Source of the DNA: Micrococcaceae bacterium Sec5.7
Lineage (GTDB): Bacteria > Actinomycetota > Actinomycetes > Actinomycetales > Micrococcaceae
Assembly: GCA_039636785.1 (NCBI GenBank)
Contig: CP144169.1
Location: 744,001-808,000 of the forward strand
Direction of reading: 5' to 3'
Length of the DNA stretch: 64,000 nucleotides
The notes beneath the pieces were generated by a model. That model made no database searches, was not told where the DNA came from, and saw only the letters and a list, made by a program, of their open reading frames with translations. The stretch's first letter is position 1; the number at the start of each line of letters is the position of its first letter. Positions 38,146 through 50,223 of this stretch are shown here, piece after piece. Made by a program: the position numbers and the translations under genes.

Positions 38146-38370
38146 TCATGAATGCGCAACCAACGCATATATCAGTGTTAATGCTCCGGCCAGCACAAAC
38201 ACGGCCCCCACCGCTCTGATGAATCTTGGCCTCATGCGAACGTACGGAGCCATCCGAGGACTCATCCTCTTGTCCCACTTTTGTTGAAGCGAAGCCAACC
38301 GACGCGGCTGCCAAACTGCAATCAGACCTATCAAGGCGACCGCCAGGCCGGTCCAAACTAGATTCCCCAT
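38146..38370 (-). CDS. Small two-helix membrane protein (74 aa), Rhs-associated
   Basis: The ATG at 38370 follows GAGAGGG. Helices lie at about 3-20 (NLVWTGLAVALIGLIAVW) and 51-71, separated by a long basic loop (KWDKRMSPRMAPYVRMRPR). It is second in the run of small genes behind the main Rhs tail, 38 bases after the 34-residue gene. Function is unknown. The arrangement mirrors the one behind the orphan Rhs tail. Confidence 0.65.
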   Translation of the reverse strand: MGNLVWTGLAVALIGLIAVWQPRRLASLQQKWDKRMSPRMAPYVRMRPRFIRAVGAVFVLAGALTLIYALVAHS

Positions 38371-38408
38371 GTCACCCTCTCCGTGTCGCTGTGCTCAGGC
38401 CGTGCAGT

Positions 38409-38513
38409 TCATTTTCTTCCCTTGAAAAAGAAGAAGTAGGCCATGATGAGAATCAGAACGAAGAAGACCGCCGTCAGAACATTGACCCATGTTGTATCAC
38501 CTAACCACTGCAT
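38409..38513 (-). CDS. Small one-helix membrane peptide (34 aa) directly after the Rhs gene
   Basis: The ATG at 38513 with GAGG about nine bases upstream opens 34 codons: MQWLGDTTWVNVL, a hydrophobic segment with FFVLILIMAYFFFF, and a KGRK end. It starts 27 bases after the Rhs stop, the place where an immunity gene is expected. Its size resembles small membrane peptides that inhibit partners or sit in toxin-antitoxin systems. No family is recognised. Confidence 0.55.
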   Translation of the reverse strand: MQWLGDTTWVNVLTAVFFVLILIMAYFFFFKGRK

Positions 38514-38540
38514 GATTCTGTTCCTCGCCTCATGAGCCGG

Positions 38541-41500
38541 CTAGCCCAGTCTTGTGATGGCCGATATTCCATAGGTGCAGGGAGCACCAAGTGTGGCCGA
38601 GATCCCGAATGCTGAAGATGATGCCGATGTGCGGAAGAAAAGGGGGCCGATTGGACAGGTCAGAGCGAGGCTCGACGTACTTTCGGAAATATTGGTGTTT
38701 GAAACTGATGCCGATAAATTGGCACCAGCACCGCCGAATCCGAAGCCCGAAGTGAATCCGTAAACACCATTATCATCTTGGGACAGACCGAAATTTACGC
38801 AGAAAAACAAGCACACGCCAATTGTCTCATTCCCGGTCAGTCGTCCGCTCGGATCGGTATTGTTGACAGGGTTCGGGCCTGCGTAGAGGTACCGGTTTGC
38901 TTCCTGCCCGGAGGGGTCGGGTTGGGTGAAGCGGCCGTTGCCGGGGGCGTAGTAGCGTGCACCGAACTTCGTGAGTCCGGTGGGGTCGTCTTTGTAGCCG
39001 CCGGCGTACCGCCAGGGGTTGGCCGCGGCCTGTGTCCCGGTCTGGGTGGTGTTGCCCCAGGAGTCGTAGGTGTAGGTGGCTGCTTTGGTCTGGGTGCTGT
39101 CGGTGAGGGCGATGACGGAGCCGAGCGCGTCGGTGGTGTAGTAGAAGCTGGCCCCGGCACTGTTGCGCATGCTGATGAGCGTACCCGCCGGGTCGCGGAT
39201 GAACGAGGTGCTTGCGCCGGCGGTCGTCTGCTGGGTGATGCCGAGGGAGCCGTTGAGGTAGCTGGTGGCTCCGGCCGCGGTGCGCTCGGTGTTGGAGGGT
39301 CCGGCGTAGGCGAAGCTGGTCGTCGATCCCGCGGTGTGTGAGGCCAGCTGGTCGAAGGTGTTCCAGGTGCTGGTGGGTGTGCCGCCCTTGGTTTGGTTGC
39401 CATTCGCGTCATAGGTGTAGGTCGAGGCTCCGACCGGTGGTGAGGCGCAGGCGGCGGCTGCGGCTCCGTTCCAGCACAGCTGGTCGGCGGCGTTGTAGGC
39501 CGAATGGACGGTCGTCCCACCGGTCTTGGCTGAGGTGAGGCGGTTGCCGTTGAGGTCATAGGTCCAGGATTCGGTCACGGTGCCGGTGACGGCGGACTTC
39601 AGCCGCTGCACGGCATCGTAGCCATACGTGGTGACTGCGCCTGTGTCGGTGGTCATGGTCTTCCGCAACGCCCCGTCCCTGAGCGTGGTCGCATTGGTCG
39701 TGTAGGTGTAGGCGCGCTTGGCCAGGACGGCTGCCGCGGTGTTCGTCGCCGTGATGGAGGTGATCCTGCCGGCCTTGTCGTAGACCGTGGTGTTCTTCAC
39801 CCCGGTGGGGTACATGGTTGCGGTCCGGCGATTGTTGTCGTCGTTGGTGAAACCGGTGCAACCTGTGCTGTTCGGGAACACCGGGACGGCCGGGCAGGAC
39901 CCGCCCGGTTCTGCCAGGGCGGTCACCCGGTCCGCGTCGTCGTAGCGGTATCCGACCGTCCCGGTCGGATCGGTGAAGCTGGTGAGGTTGGACGCGTGGT
40001 CATACGCCAGGGATGTGGTGACTCCCCCGGTGGTCTTCGAGGCCGGGCGGTTCTGCTGGTCGTAGACGACACTGGTGGTCCCGGACCCGTCGACCCGGGT
40101 GGTGAGGTTGCCGTTGGCGTCGTAGGTGTAGGTCACGCAGCTCGCCGGGACGCAGCTCGCGCCGAAGCGCATCTGCAGCAAACGGTCGTTTCCGTCGTAG
40201 GCGTAGGTGGCGGTCTGGCCCTTGCCGTCCTTGCTGGTCGCGACCCGTCCGGCGGCGTCGAACGTTTTCGTGATGACCCCCAGCGGTGCCGGGCGGGTGA
40301 CCGTGACAGGATTCCGCGCGGCGTCGTAGGTGAGGGAGGTGGTGTTGCCCTTGCCGTCGATGGTCTTGCAGAGCTGGCCGCGGAGCGCCCCGCAGGTCGT
40401 GGCCGCCGCGTCGCCCTGGTATCTGGTGATGCGGGTGCCTCCGCCTGCCGCACCTCCCGGCGTGATGGTCTGGTACGGGCGCTTGGTGGCGGTGTCGTAG
40501 GTGTAGGCGGTGAGGTTTCCTTCGCTGTCCGTGGAGGAGACGGGCTGGAACTCCAGCCACGCCTCCCCGGCGGTGGCTGCCGGGTAGGTGTAGGCGATCT
40601 GCTTCGGTGTGCCTCCGGTCGCGCCGGCCGGGGAGGTGATGTTCGCCAGGGTGTTGTTCGGGTTGTACGCCGAGGTGCTCAGGTTGCCCAGATCATCGAG
40701 GTGGGTCAGCTGGTTGTCGTGCGCGTCGAAGGTCTTCGTGACCTTGTTCCCGAGCGGGTCGGTGACGGAGGTGATCTGGCGGGACGCGTTGAACTTGAAC
40801 GTCGTCACGCGGTTGTCGGTGTCCGTCAGGGTCGCGGTGGTGGCGTCCACGGAGGACAGGGTGTGGATGGTGGGGTCATTGCCGGCGGCGTCGTAGATGA
40901 TCTGGGCGGCCTTGCCGTTCACGTCGTAGCTCGTCTCGGTCCTGGCGCCCCGGCCGTCCGTCAGCCTGTGCAGCAGCCCGGAGGAGTAGTTGAAGCTGAC
41001 GTGCGCGCCGGCGGCGTCGGTCAGGTCCTGCAGGCGCCCGTCGCTGTCGTAATCGATGGTGATCATCCGGTTCAGGGTCTGGTCGGTGATTTTGGAGGGC
41101 TGGCCGGTGTTGTCCGCGTCGTTGTATTCGAAGAGGACCGTCCGGCCGTTGACGGTGGTGATGGTCTCCAGCCGGCCGTCGGTGTCGTAGGCGTAGGCGA
41201 TCCGGTCCGCGGTGTTGCTGTACTGGTCCCCGGCGAACGCGAGCCGGAACACCCCGTTGACCTTTTCGTAGAAGTTGGTGTTCCCCGAGCCGTTGAAGCG
41301 CAGCGTCACCGCCGTGGTGCTGAACGCGGTGATGGTCGCGTTCAGGCCGGCCGGCATGGTCCAGCCGCCCCCGGTCTTGGGCACGAACTTATACGTCCCG
41401 CCGTCGGCCGCCGTGTACGTGACGGAGTTGTCCGCGCCCACCGCCACCGCCGTCTCGGAAGTGCCCTCCGAGAGGGTGGGCCGGTCGTCGTTGATGCTGT

Positions 41501-41882
41501 TGTACCGAAGGGACAGGTCGATGTCCCGGTCCGTGCCTTCGAGATGAAGGAGCTTACCGGTGACCAGGATGTTGCCGGTGGTCGGGTTCCAGGCGAGGTT
41601 CATGCTGTCCGTCAGGCTGCGGTTGACCATTCCGGCCGGGGACAGGGAACCGGACAGGTGTCCGTTCGGTCCGGCCGCCGGCGGCAGGGTGTCATTGAGC
41701 GGGATGCTCTGCGCCACCGCCAGGTTCATCGGCGCCGAGACGGCCGGCGCAAGCGTCGTGGGCGCCACGCTCCGCGGCGGCACCACGGCGGGCGTTGAAG
41801 CGGTTCCTGCCGGGGCGCTCAGGCCCGTCAGAACAACCGCGGAAAGGACAAGACCTGACACAAGAGACCGTAAAGCAGCCAT
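38541..41882 (-). CDS. Secreted Rhs/YD-repeat protein with unrecognised C-terminal tail
   Basis: The protein has 1113 residues from the ATG at 41882 (GGGGG six bases upstream; an ATG at 41933 in frame is possible). A signal peptide (SLVSGLVLSAVVLTGLSAPA) is followed by a Pro/Ala linker, many YD repeats (YDADGRL, YDSDGRLQDLTD, YTYDANGNLTT and others, about 240-900), and the Rhs core ending GRFTQPDPSG and NPVNNTDPSG. The last 100 residues change character: Gly/Ser-rich, with four cysteines, more AT-rich DNA and no known toxin motif. Rhs shells enclose and release such tails. It is presumably exported and possibly wall-associated. Confidence 0.88.
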   Translation of the reverse strand: MAALRSLVSGLVLSAVVLTGLSAPAGTASTPAVVPPRSVAPTTLAPAVSAPMNLAVAQSIPLNDTLPPAAGPNGHLSGSLSPAGMVNRSLTDSMNLAWNPTTGNILVTGKLLHLEGTDRDIDLSLRYNSINDDRPTLSEGTSETAVAVGADNSVTYTAADGGTYKFVPKTGGGWTMPAGLNATITAFSTTAVTLRFNGSGNTNFYEKVNGVFRLAFAGDQYSNTADRIAYAYDTDGRLETITTVNGRTVLFEYNDADNTGQPSKITDQTLNRMITIDYDSDGRLQDLTDAAGAHVSFNYSSGLLHRLTDGRGARTETSYDVNGKAAQIIYDAAGNDPTIHTLSSVDATTATLTDTDNRVTTFKFNASRQITSVTDPLGNKVTKTFDAHDNQLTHLDDLGNLSTSAYNPNNTLANITSPAGATGGTPKQIAYTYPAATAGEAWLEFQPVSSTDSEGNLTAYTYDTATKRPYQTITPGGAAGGGTRITRYQGDAAATTCGALRGQLCKTIDGKGNTTSLTYDAARNPVTVTRPAPLGVITKTFDAAGRVATSKDGKGQTATYAYDGNDRLLQMRFGASCVPASCVTYTYDANGNLTTRVDGSGTTSVVYDQQNRPASKTTGGVTTSLAYDHASNLTSFTDPTGTVGYRYDDADRVTALAEPGGSCPAVPVFPNSTGCTGFTNDDNNRRTATMYPTGVKNTTVYDKAGRITSITATNTAAAVLAKRAYTYTTNATTLRDGALRKTMTTDTGAVTTYGYDAVQRLKSAVTGTVTESWTYDLNGNRLTSAKTGGTTVHSAYNAADQLCWNGAAAAACASPPVGASTYTYDANGNQTKGGTPTSTWNTFDQLASHTAGSTTSFAYAGPSNTERTAAGATSYLNGSLGITQQTTAGASTSFIRDPAGTLISMRNSAGASFYYTTDALGSVIALTDSTQTKAATYTYDSWGNTTQTGTQAAANPWRYAGGYKDDPTGLTKFGARYYAPGNGRFTQPDPSGQEANRYLYAGPNPVNNTDPSGRLTGNETIGVCLFFCVNFGLSQDDNGVYGFTSGFGFGGAGANLSASVSNTNISESTSSLALTCPIGPLFFRTSASSSAFGISATLGAPCTYGISAITRLG

Positions 41883-42307
41883 GCTGCGCCCCCAATATGA
41901 TGTGCTCCCCAGCGAGCCGCTTCGCGCCCCCATGAGCACAGGATGATCATCAGTGATTGCCGCCGCACATTGCAATACATGTGGATGCATTTTCTCCAGA
42001 CCATGGCGTAACCCTTGGGCGGCCCCGAGTTACCACTCCATGGTCGTGTGACATCCGCAACGATCCCCGCTGCCACCCGCCGAGTCTCGACGGGATAAAT
42101 CCAGGAATCGGCAGGAATCCGCGCCTTTGAGCTGGACTGGAGGCATCTCTGTCGTCGAGTCGACACGTGATCCACGTTGCGGATGGCCTTGCTGGGTGCC
42201 CGCCCGGGCGTCCTGTGACAGCAGGATTACAGGCCCGTCAGAATCTTGACTCTTTTTGCAAACTCCGGACTTATCGGACGCGGCTGGCCAGTCGGAGCTT
42301 CAGCGAA
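41883..42307 (-). other. Upstream region of the Rhs gene, no gene recognised
   Basis: The stretch is 425 bases between the Rhs start and an SDR fragment. It should contain the Rhs promoter, but I could not name convincing -35 and -10 boxes. Open frames on both strands are short and unlike known families. Confidence 0.5.
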
Positions 42308-42442
42308 TCAGGAACCAGGGCCCGGGACGCGGGCGAGGAACTTGTACCGCTTGGACGGAATGGACACCGATTTGCCGGCCAGCGCGTCCGCGAGTCCTTC
42401 ACGGACGACCTGATCGGCTGAAGCCACATCCAGTCCTTGACC
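42308..42442 (-). pseudogene. 3' end of a short-chain dehydrogenase gene
   Basis: On the minus strand the frame DVASADQVVREGLADALAGK, then SVSIPSKRYKFLARVPGPGS and a stop at 42308 matches the C-terminal end of SDR oxidoreductases, where a helix precedes a conserved P-x-x-RYK segment. The rest of the gene is missing: istB relic sequence begins at about 42443. It is cargo captured or truncated during element rearrangement. Confidence 0.6.
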
Positions 42443-42539
42443 CGCCGTCTCGCACAAACCAAGAAACAGCAAAACTAGCACCACAAGGTGGGCTCAAGTC
42501 AGGCTGCCAAAGTGGTACCAATTCAGATTGACATTCTCA
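42443..42539 (+). mobile_element. Right-end relic of an IS21-type element (istB C-terminus plus inverted end)
   Basis: ACCCGCCGTCTCGCACAAAC and the following bases encode RRLAQTKKQQN and a stop, almost the C-terminus of istB in element A. After 42478 comes the inverted end with GGTGGGCTCAAGTCAG, GTGGTACC and a CATTCTCA terminus at 42539. It is the counterpart of the 29880 end and abuts the TCCGGG duplication. The remainder of this copy is lost. Confidence 0.85.
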
Positions 42540-42610
42540 TCCGGGAGTATCCCACGGAGTTTGTGGTCCGCACGAGCACGGCTGTGCCCCTGGTGCCCCT
42601 GTTCCGCTGA
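42540..42610 (+). pseudogene. lacI-family regulator remnant, C-terminal codons
   Basis: The frame REYPTEFVVRTSTAVPLVPLFR and a stop at 42608-42610 is a classic LacI C-terminus (LPTELVVRxST pattern). With the 12.66-kb segment and one TCCGGG removed, it joins the remnant at 29630-29879. It is the key evidence for the boundaries of the composite insertion. Confidence 0.85.
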
Positions 42611-42637
42611 GGTGAGCAGGGCGGCAGCGCCACTCAG

Positions 42638-43216
42638 CTAGCTGGCGCCCGCCTCTTTGACACTCGGGACAAGGGGAAGTTCCATGATGATTTCCGAGCT
42701 GGACCTGTCCAAGGGGTAAGGTTCACGCCGCCCCGTGTCCGTGAACCCATGCTGCACATAAAACGCCATGGCGCGGGCATTGTCTTCATGCACACCCAGC
42801 TCCAGCACTCCCGCCCCGAGCTCGTTTGCCGCCGCGCACACGGATTGCCGCAACATCTCGTCCGCCAAACCTGAGCCGCGCAATCCAGGGGCCACGTAGA
42901 CGCTGACGAGCATGGCTTGCTTCGGCAGGTTCCCGTCCTGGGGCACCTTCACCACAACACGCATCAGGGCGAAAAATCCGTTGCCTGGTGGGCTGCAGTC
43001 TTCTTCGCGCCCGTCCGCCACCAGCGTGATGCTGCTCGGGCCAGCCATCATTTCCGCACGGTGCCGCCATTGCGCATCAGACTGTGCCCGGGCCGATTCG
43101 AGGGATTCAACATAGGCTTTGGGGGTATCAGCGATCATCTCGAGTCTGATGGCGCGCAGCGCCTCCCAGTCCGCCGCAGCGAGCCGACGTATGCCCGGCA
43201 GGACCTGCTCAGTCAT
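42638..43216 (-). CDS. GNAT-family N-acetyltransferase
   Basis: This 192-residue protein has the GNAT core: VYVAPGLRGSGLADEMLRQS is the acetyl-CoA pyrophosphate loop (motif A, near residue 118), and LELGVHEDNARAMAFYVQHG with GFTDTGRREPYPLD is motif B. The substrate is not predictable. The ATG at 43216 overlaps the end of the SRPBCC gene by eight bases, so the two are co-translated. The frame extends upstream in the same register as a shadow of that gene and is not used. Confidence 0.9.
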   Translation of the reverse strand: MTEQVLPGIRRLAAADWEALRAIRLEMIADTPKAYVESLESARAQSDAQWRHRAEMMAGPSSITLVADGREEDCSPPGNGFFALMRVVVKVPQDGNLPKQAMLVSVYVAPGLRGSGLADEMLRQSVCAAANELGAGVLELGVHEDNARAMAFYVQHGFTDTGRREPYPLDRSSSEIIMELPLVPSVKEAGAS

Positions 43217-43703
43217 CCGGGCCGCCCATAAACCGGACAAACCGTCCCAGCACTTCCGGCCAGCCGGCATCGTAATCCGCCCGGGTGGCTGCCGGATCCT
43301 CGGCCCCCTCCCAGCCGTTGTGCACCACGCGCACTTCAGTGCCGCCGTCGACCGACTTGAACGCCACCCGGAGCTCCGTGGACCAAAGCGCCGTGGTTCC
43401 CGGATGCCAGGTTGCATGGAAAGACAGCGGAGGCTGCCAGTCGTCGATGGTTCCCCAGATGGCTTTGCGGCCGTCATCGGCTGTTTCAAGGATGAAGTTC
43501 TCTTCGAACTCCACATAGGAGCCGGAACCGTAGACGCTCTTGGACTCCAGGGGCCACCACAGATGCGTGTGGTCTGTGAAACCGGTGAAGGCCTGCGCCA
43601 CGGGGCCAGGAACAACCACCGCGAAGGTGAGCGGACCCTCACTGTTATCTGGGCCGGGCTGTTCCTGCGGCAGATCGGCTGCGTGGCTGAAGAGGTTATC
43701 CAT
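43209..43703 (-). CDS. SRPBCC/AHSA1-like lipid-binding-fold protein
   Basis: The 164-residue protein has an AHSA1-type START fold: AFTGFTDHTHLWWPLESKSV near residue 38, a central GTIDDWQPPLSFHATWHPG and VRVVHNGWEGAED, then a C-terminal helix with GWPEVLGRFVRFMGG. These proteins bind small hydrophobic ligands or act as chaperone partners; the function here is unknown. The ATG at 43703 gives MDNLFSHAADL. It forms a two-gene operon with the acetyltransferase. Confidence 0.85.
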   Translation of the reverse strand: MDNLFSHAADLPQEQPGPDNSEGPLTFAVVVPGPVAQAFTGFTDHTHLWWPLESKSVYGSGSYVEFEENFILETADDGRKAIWGTIDDWQPPLSFHATWHPGTTALWSTELRVAFKSVDGGTEVRVVHNGWEGAEDPAATRADYDAGWPEVLGRFVRFMGGPDD

Positions 43704-44198
43704 GGGCACCAACTCTACCCGGCACGTGCTCCGAAGTTGTGTCAGGAAATGTTTACCTCACCGAGCCTGCCACTGAGCCCGTTGACGGCAGGAGGAGCCA
43801 GCTTCCCTCAGGCAGGCGCACCGCTGCGCCTCACATCATTCTGAGATAGCACTACCTTGGGACAAGCGCTACGTGCTCCGCCGCCCATGTAGCTGCCATC
43901 CGGTCATTTTCATGGCGCGTAGCGGCAGCGCGGGTAAGGACCCAAGCGTCGAGTCCGTCCGGAGAGCACAAGGCGCCTGGCGGCTGGGACCATACGCTCA
44001 CTCAGAATGGGGGTGTTTGGCGACGGCAGTGGCGGCCCTCCAAAAATCAATGGGTCTGAGACAGCCGACGGAGTTGTGGGCCCATGCACCTGGCAGCCCT
44101 TTGTGGCCTGGGCGAACGGCCGGAATCAAACTGCCCCGGGTGCCGGCGTTCTGGGTTCGGGGATCCGGGTTGCTGGTGTTTGGGTCTGAAATGACCGT
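43704..44198. other. Intergenic region upstream of the rrn terminator
   Basis: The stretch is 495 bases between the SRPBCC gene and the rrn terminator. The first part should hold the promoter of the SRPBCC operon. I saw no tRNA, no convincing gene and no repeat. Confidence 0.5.
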
Positions 44199-44240
44199 TA
44201 AAAGGCTCAGGCCCCGACGTTCGTTGTCGGGGCCTGAGCT
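44199..44240 (-). terminator. rrn operon terminator
   Basis: GCTCAGGCCCCGAC (44205-44218) and GTCGGGGCCTGAGC (44226-44239) form a perfect 14-bp stem with a 7-base loop, followed on the minus strand by CTTTT. It lies 10 bases beyond the 5S gene. Confidence 0.95.
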
Positions 44241-44249
44241 GTAATTAGT

Positions 44250-44367
44250 GTCCGGCGGTGACCTACTCTCCCACACCCTCCCGGGTGCAGTACCATCGGC
44301 GCTGTGGGTCTTAGCTTCCGGGTTCGGAATGGGACCGGGCGTTTCCCCCACGCTATGACCGCCGTAA
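44250..44367 (-). rRNA. rrf: 5S ribosomal RNA
   Basis: On the minus strand the conserved 5S elements are in order: GTTACGGCGGTCATAGCGTG at the 5' end, CCCGGTCCCATTCCGAACCC, GGTACTGC and GAGAGTAGGTCACCGCCG at the 3' end. The length of about 118 bases is typical. Confidence 0.95.
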
Positions 44368-44470
44368 CCCTTGCTCCCGTCCCGCACACCGGGGTGTGGG
44401 GTGGGAAATCTGGTGTTACAACTGTGGTGTTGTTATTCAGTTGTGGTGTTCCCTGCAACAAGCCGGTAAG

Positions 44471-44502
44471 GGTTTGTTGTTTGGGAACCACATAGTGGAC
44501 GC
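44471..44502 (-). other. 23S processing stem, 3' strand
   Basis: On the minus strand GCGTCCACTATGTGGTTCCC and the next 12 bases are complementary to a sequence upstream of the 23S 5' end (47842-47872). The two would pair and bring the ends of pre-23S together for RNase III cleavage. Confidence 0.75.
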
Positions 44503-44574
44503 AAGCAGTCTTGTTTCTTTGTACCACCCTTGGTGTGAACGTCTTTTGAAGGATCCGTTCACGGGTGGTGTGTG

Positions 44575-47708
<3,134 letters not shown>

Positions 47709-47841
47709 CCACAAAAGATCAAAAAAACTAATTCACGAGAGAACCACAGAAACCACCCACACACACCATCCCGAAAGACAGCACACGCACGGACAGATCC
47801 AGGTTCATATTCTTGGAAATTGCTTCTTATAAAAGATGCTC

Positions 47842-47872
47842 GCGTCCACTATGTAGTTCTCAAACAACAACC
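47842..47872 (-). other. 23S processing stem, 5' strand
   Basis: On the minus strand it reads GGTTGTTGTTTGAGAACTAC then ATAGTGGACGC, complementary to 44471-44502 with only a few mismatches or G-T pairs. It is the left side of the pre-23S stem. Confidence 0.75.
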
Positions 47873-48006
47873 CCAAACCACACACCCCACACACAACCCC
47901 CGAAGGAGAACCACGTGCGTGATCGATGCAGCCAGGAAACCAGAAACAAACAAAACCCGCGGACACGGCAAAAGCCATGAACCCGCGGCCCTGTTGCCTC
48001 AGGACC

Positions 48007-48020
48007 CAACAGTGTGCCAA
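48007..48020 (-). other. 16S processing stem, 3' strand
   Basis: TTGGCACACTGTTG on the minus strand pairs with CAATAGTGTGCCAA in the leader (49919-49932): 13 Watson-Crick pairs and one G-T pair. It would close the pre-16S loop. Confidence 0.65.
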
Positions 48021-48227
48021 ACACTAAACCACCCACTCACCCCCGCACCGTTCCAGGCACCCTCCCGAAGGAAAACACCGTACTAAGCACCGGAGAAAAC
48101 CGGCAGCCGCTATTCGCTGATATTCCACCCATGAGCACCCGCCGCGGAACAATCGTCCGCGAAACGGGCTGTACTCCTGACAACCCCCGCCCCCCGCATA
48201 CACGGAAAACAGGACATTGTAGGTGCT

Positions 48228-49760
<1,533 letters not shown>

Positions 49761-50035
49761 AGTAAAACAAAAACAGACACAACCAACACCCCCGGGAAAA
49801 CGGGACGTGAAGGCCGCACAAAATTTGAAACCAGCTGTAAAAACCAGACCCCAACCACGGGGTGGCAGGATCCGGCAAATTCAACCAATTCATATAAAAT
49901 AAACCGGTATCAACAAACTTGGCACACTATTGAGTTCTCAAACAACAGACACACCCGGCACCACCCAAACCCTAACGGTCCAGGATCGCTCCGGAGCAAC
50001 TTTTCAAGCTTACCCGCTCGCTTCACCCTAGTCAA
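49761..50035 (-). promoter_or_regulatory. rrn promoter and leader
   Basis: On the minus strand TTGACT (50035-50030) and TAAGCT (50012-50007) with a 17-base spacer make a near-consensus promoter, giving a start near 50000. The leader of about 240 bases contains TTGTTTGAGAACTCAATAGT (about 49926-49945), an element shared with the spacers, and the 16S processing strand at 49919-49932. Only one promoter was seen; further upstream promoters would overlap the glgB terminator region. Confidence 0.85.
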
Positions 50036-50163
50036 ATCGGCGTTCCTGACTCAATTTTGCCTGTGGCATCTGTGTCATTTTCACCGACCAACTCCGGGGA
50101 GCAGCGCGGAAATAAACTCTACCACCACTTTGCCGGAAGGCCAACACGGCCTTTGGAGAGCGC

Positions 50164-50195
50164 CAAAAAGCCCGGAATCACGGGGATTCCGGGCT
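50164..50195 (-). terminator. Terminator of the mak-glgB gene
   Basis: AGCCCGGAATCC and GATTCCGGGCT form a stem with a tiny loop, followed on the minus strand by TTTTTGG. It lies 29 bases beyond the stop codon at 50224. Confidence 0.92.
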
Positions 50196-50223
50196 CCCGG
50201 TTCACAGCTCCAGCCTGAGTGAA

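Larger units (their letters stand above)
29880..42539. mobile_element. 12.66-kb composite IS21-type insertion carrying the Rhs locus
   Basis: The segment starts TGGTTATGGCAGTTTGAG and ends, read inward on the minus strand, TGAGAATGTCAATCTGAA. The two ends agree at about 44 of 54 positions, including GGTACCAC and CTGACTTGAGCCCACC. TCCGGG occurs directly outside both ends (29874-29879 and 42540-42545). Removing the segment and one copy joins two lacI fragments in one frame (AAVREYPTEF). This shows one insertion bounded by IS21-like ends. The cargo is an intact istAB, Rhs genes, small membrane genes, a second IS and gene fragments. Confidence 0.85.

Noticed and set aside
39996-41798. 600-codon plus-strand frame opposite the Rhs gene
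   Set aside because: The repeats of the Rhs gene keep the opposite strand open. The product is Gly/Val/Arg-rich low complexity.
29880-42539. Prophage or integrative conjugative element
   Set aside because: There is no integrase, relaxase, structural gene or tRNA attachment site; boundaries are IS21-type ends with a short target duplication.
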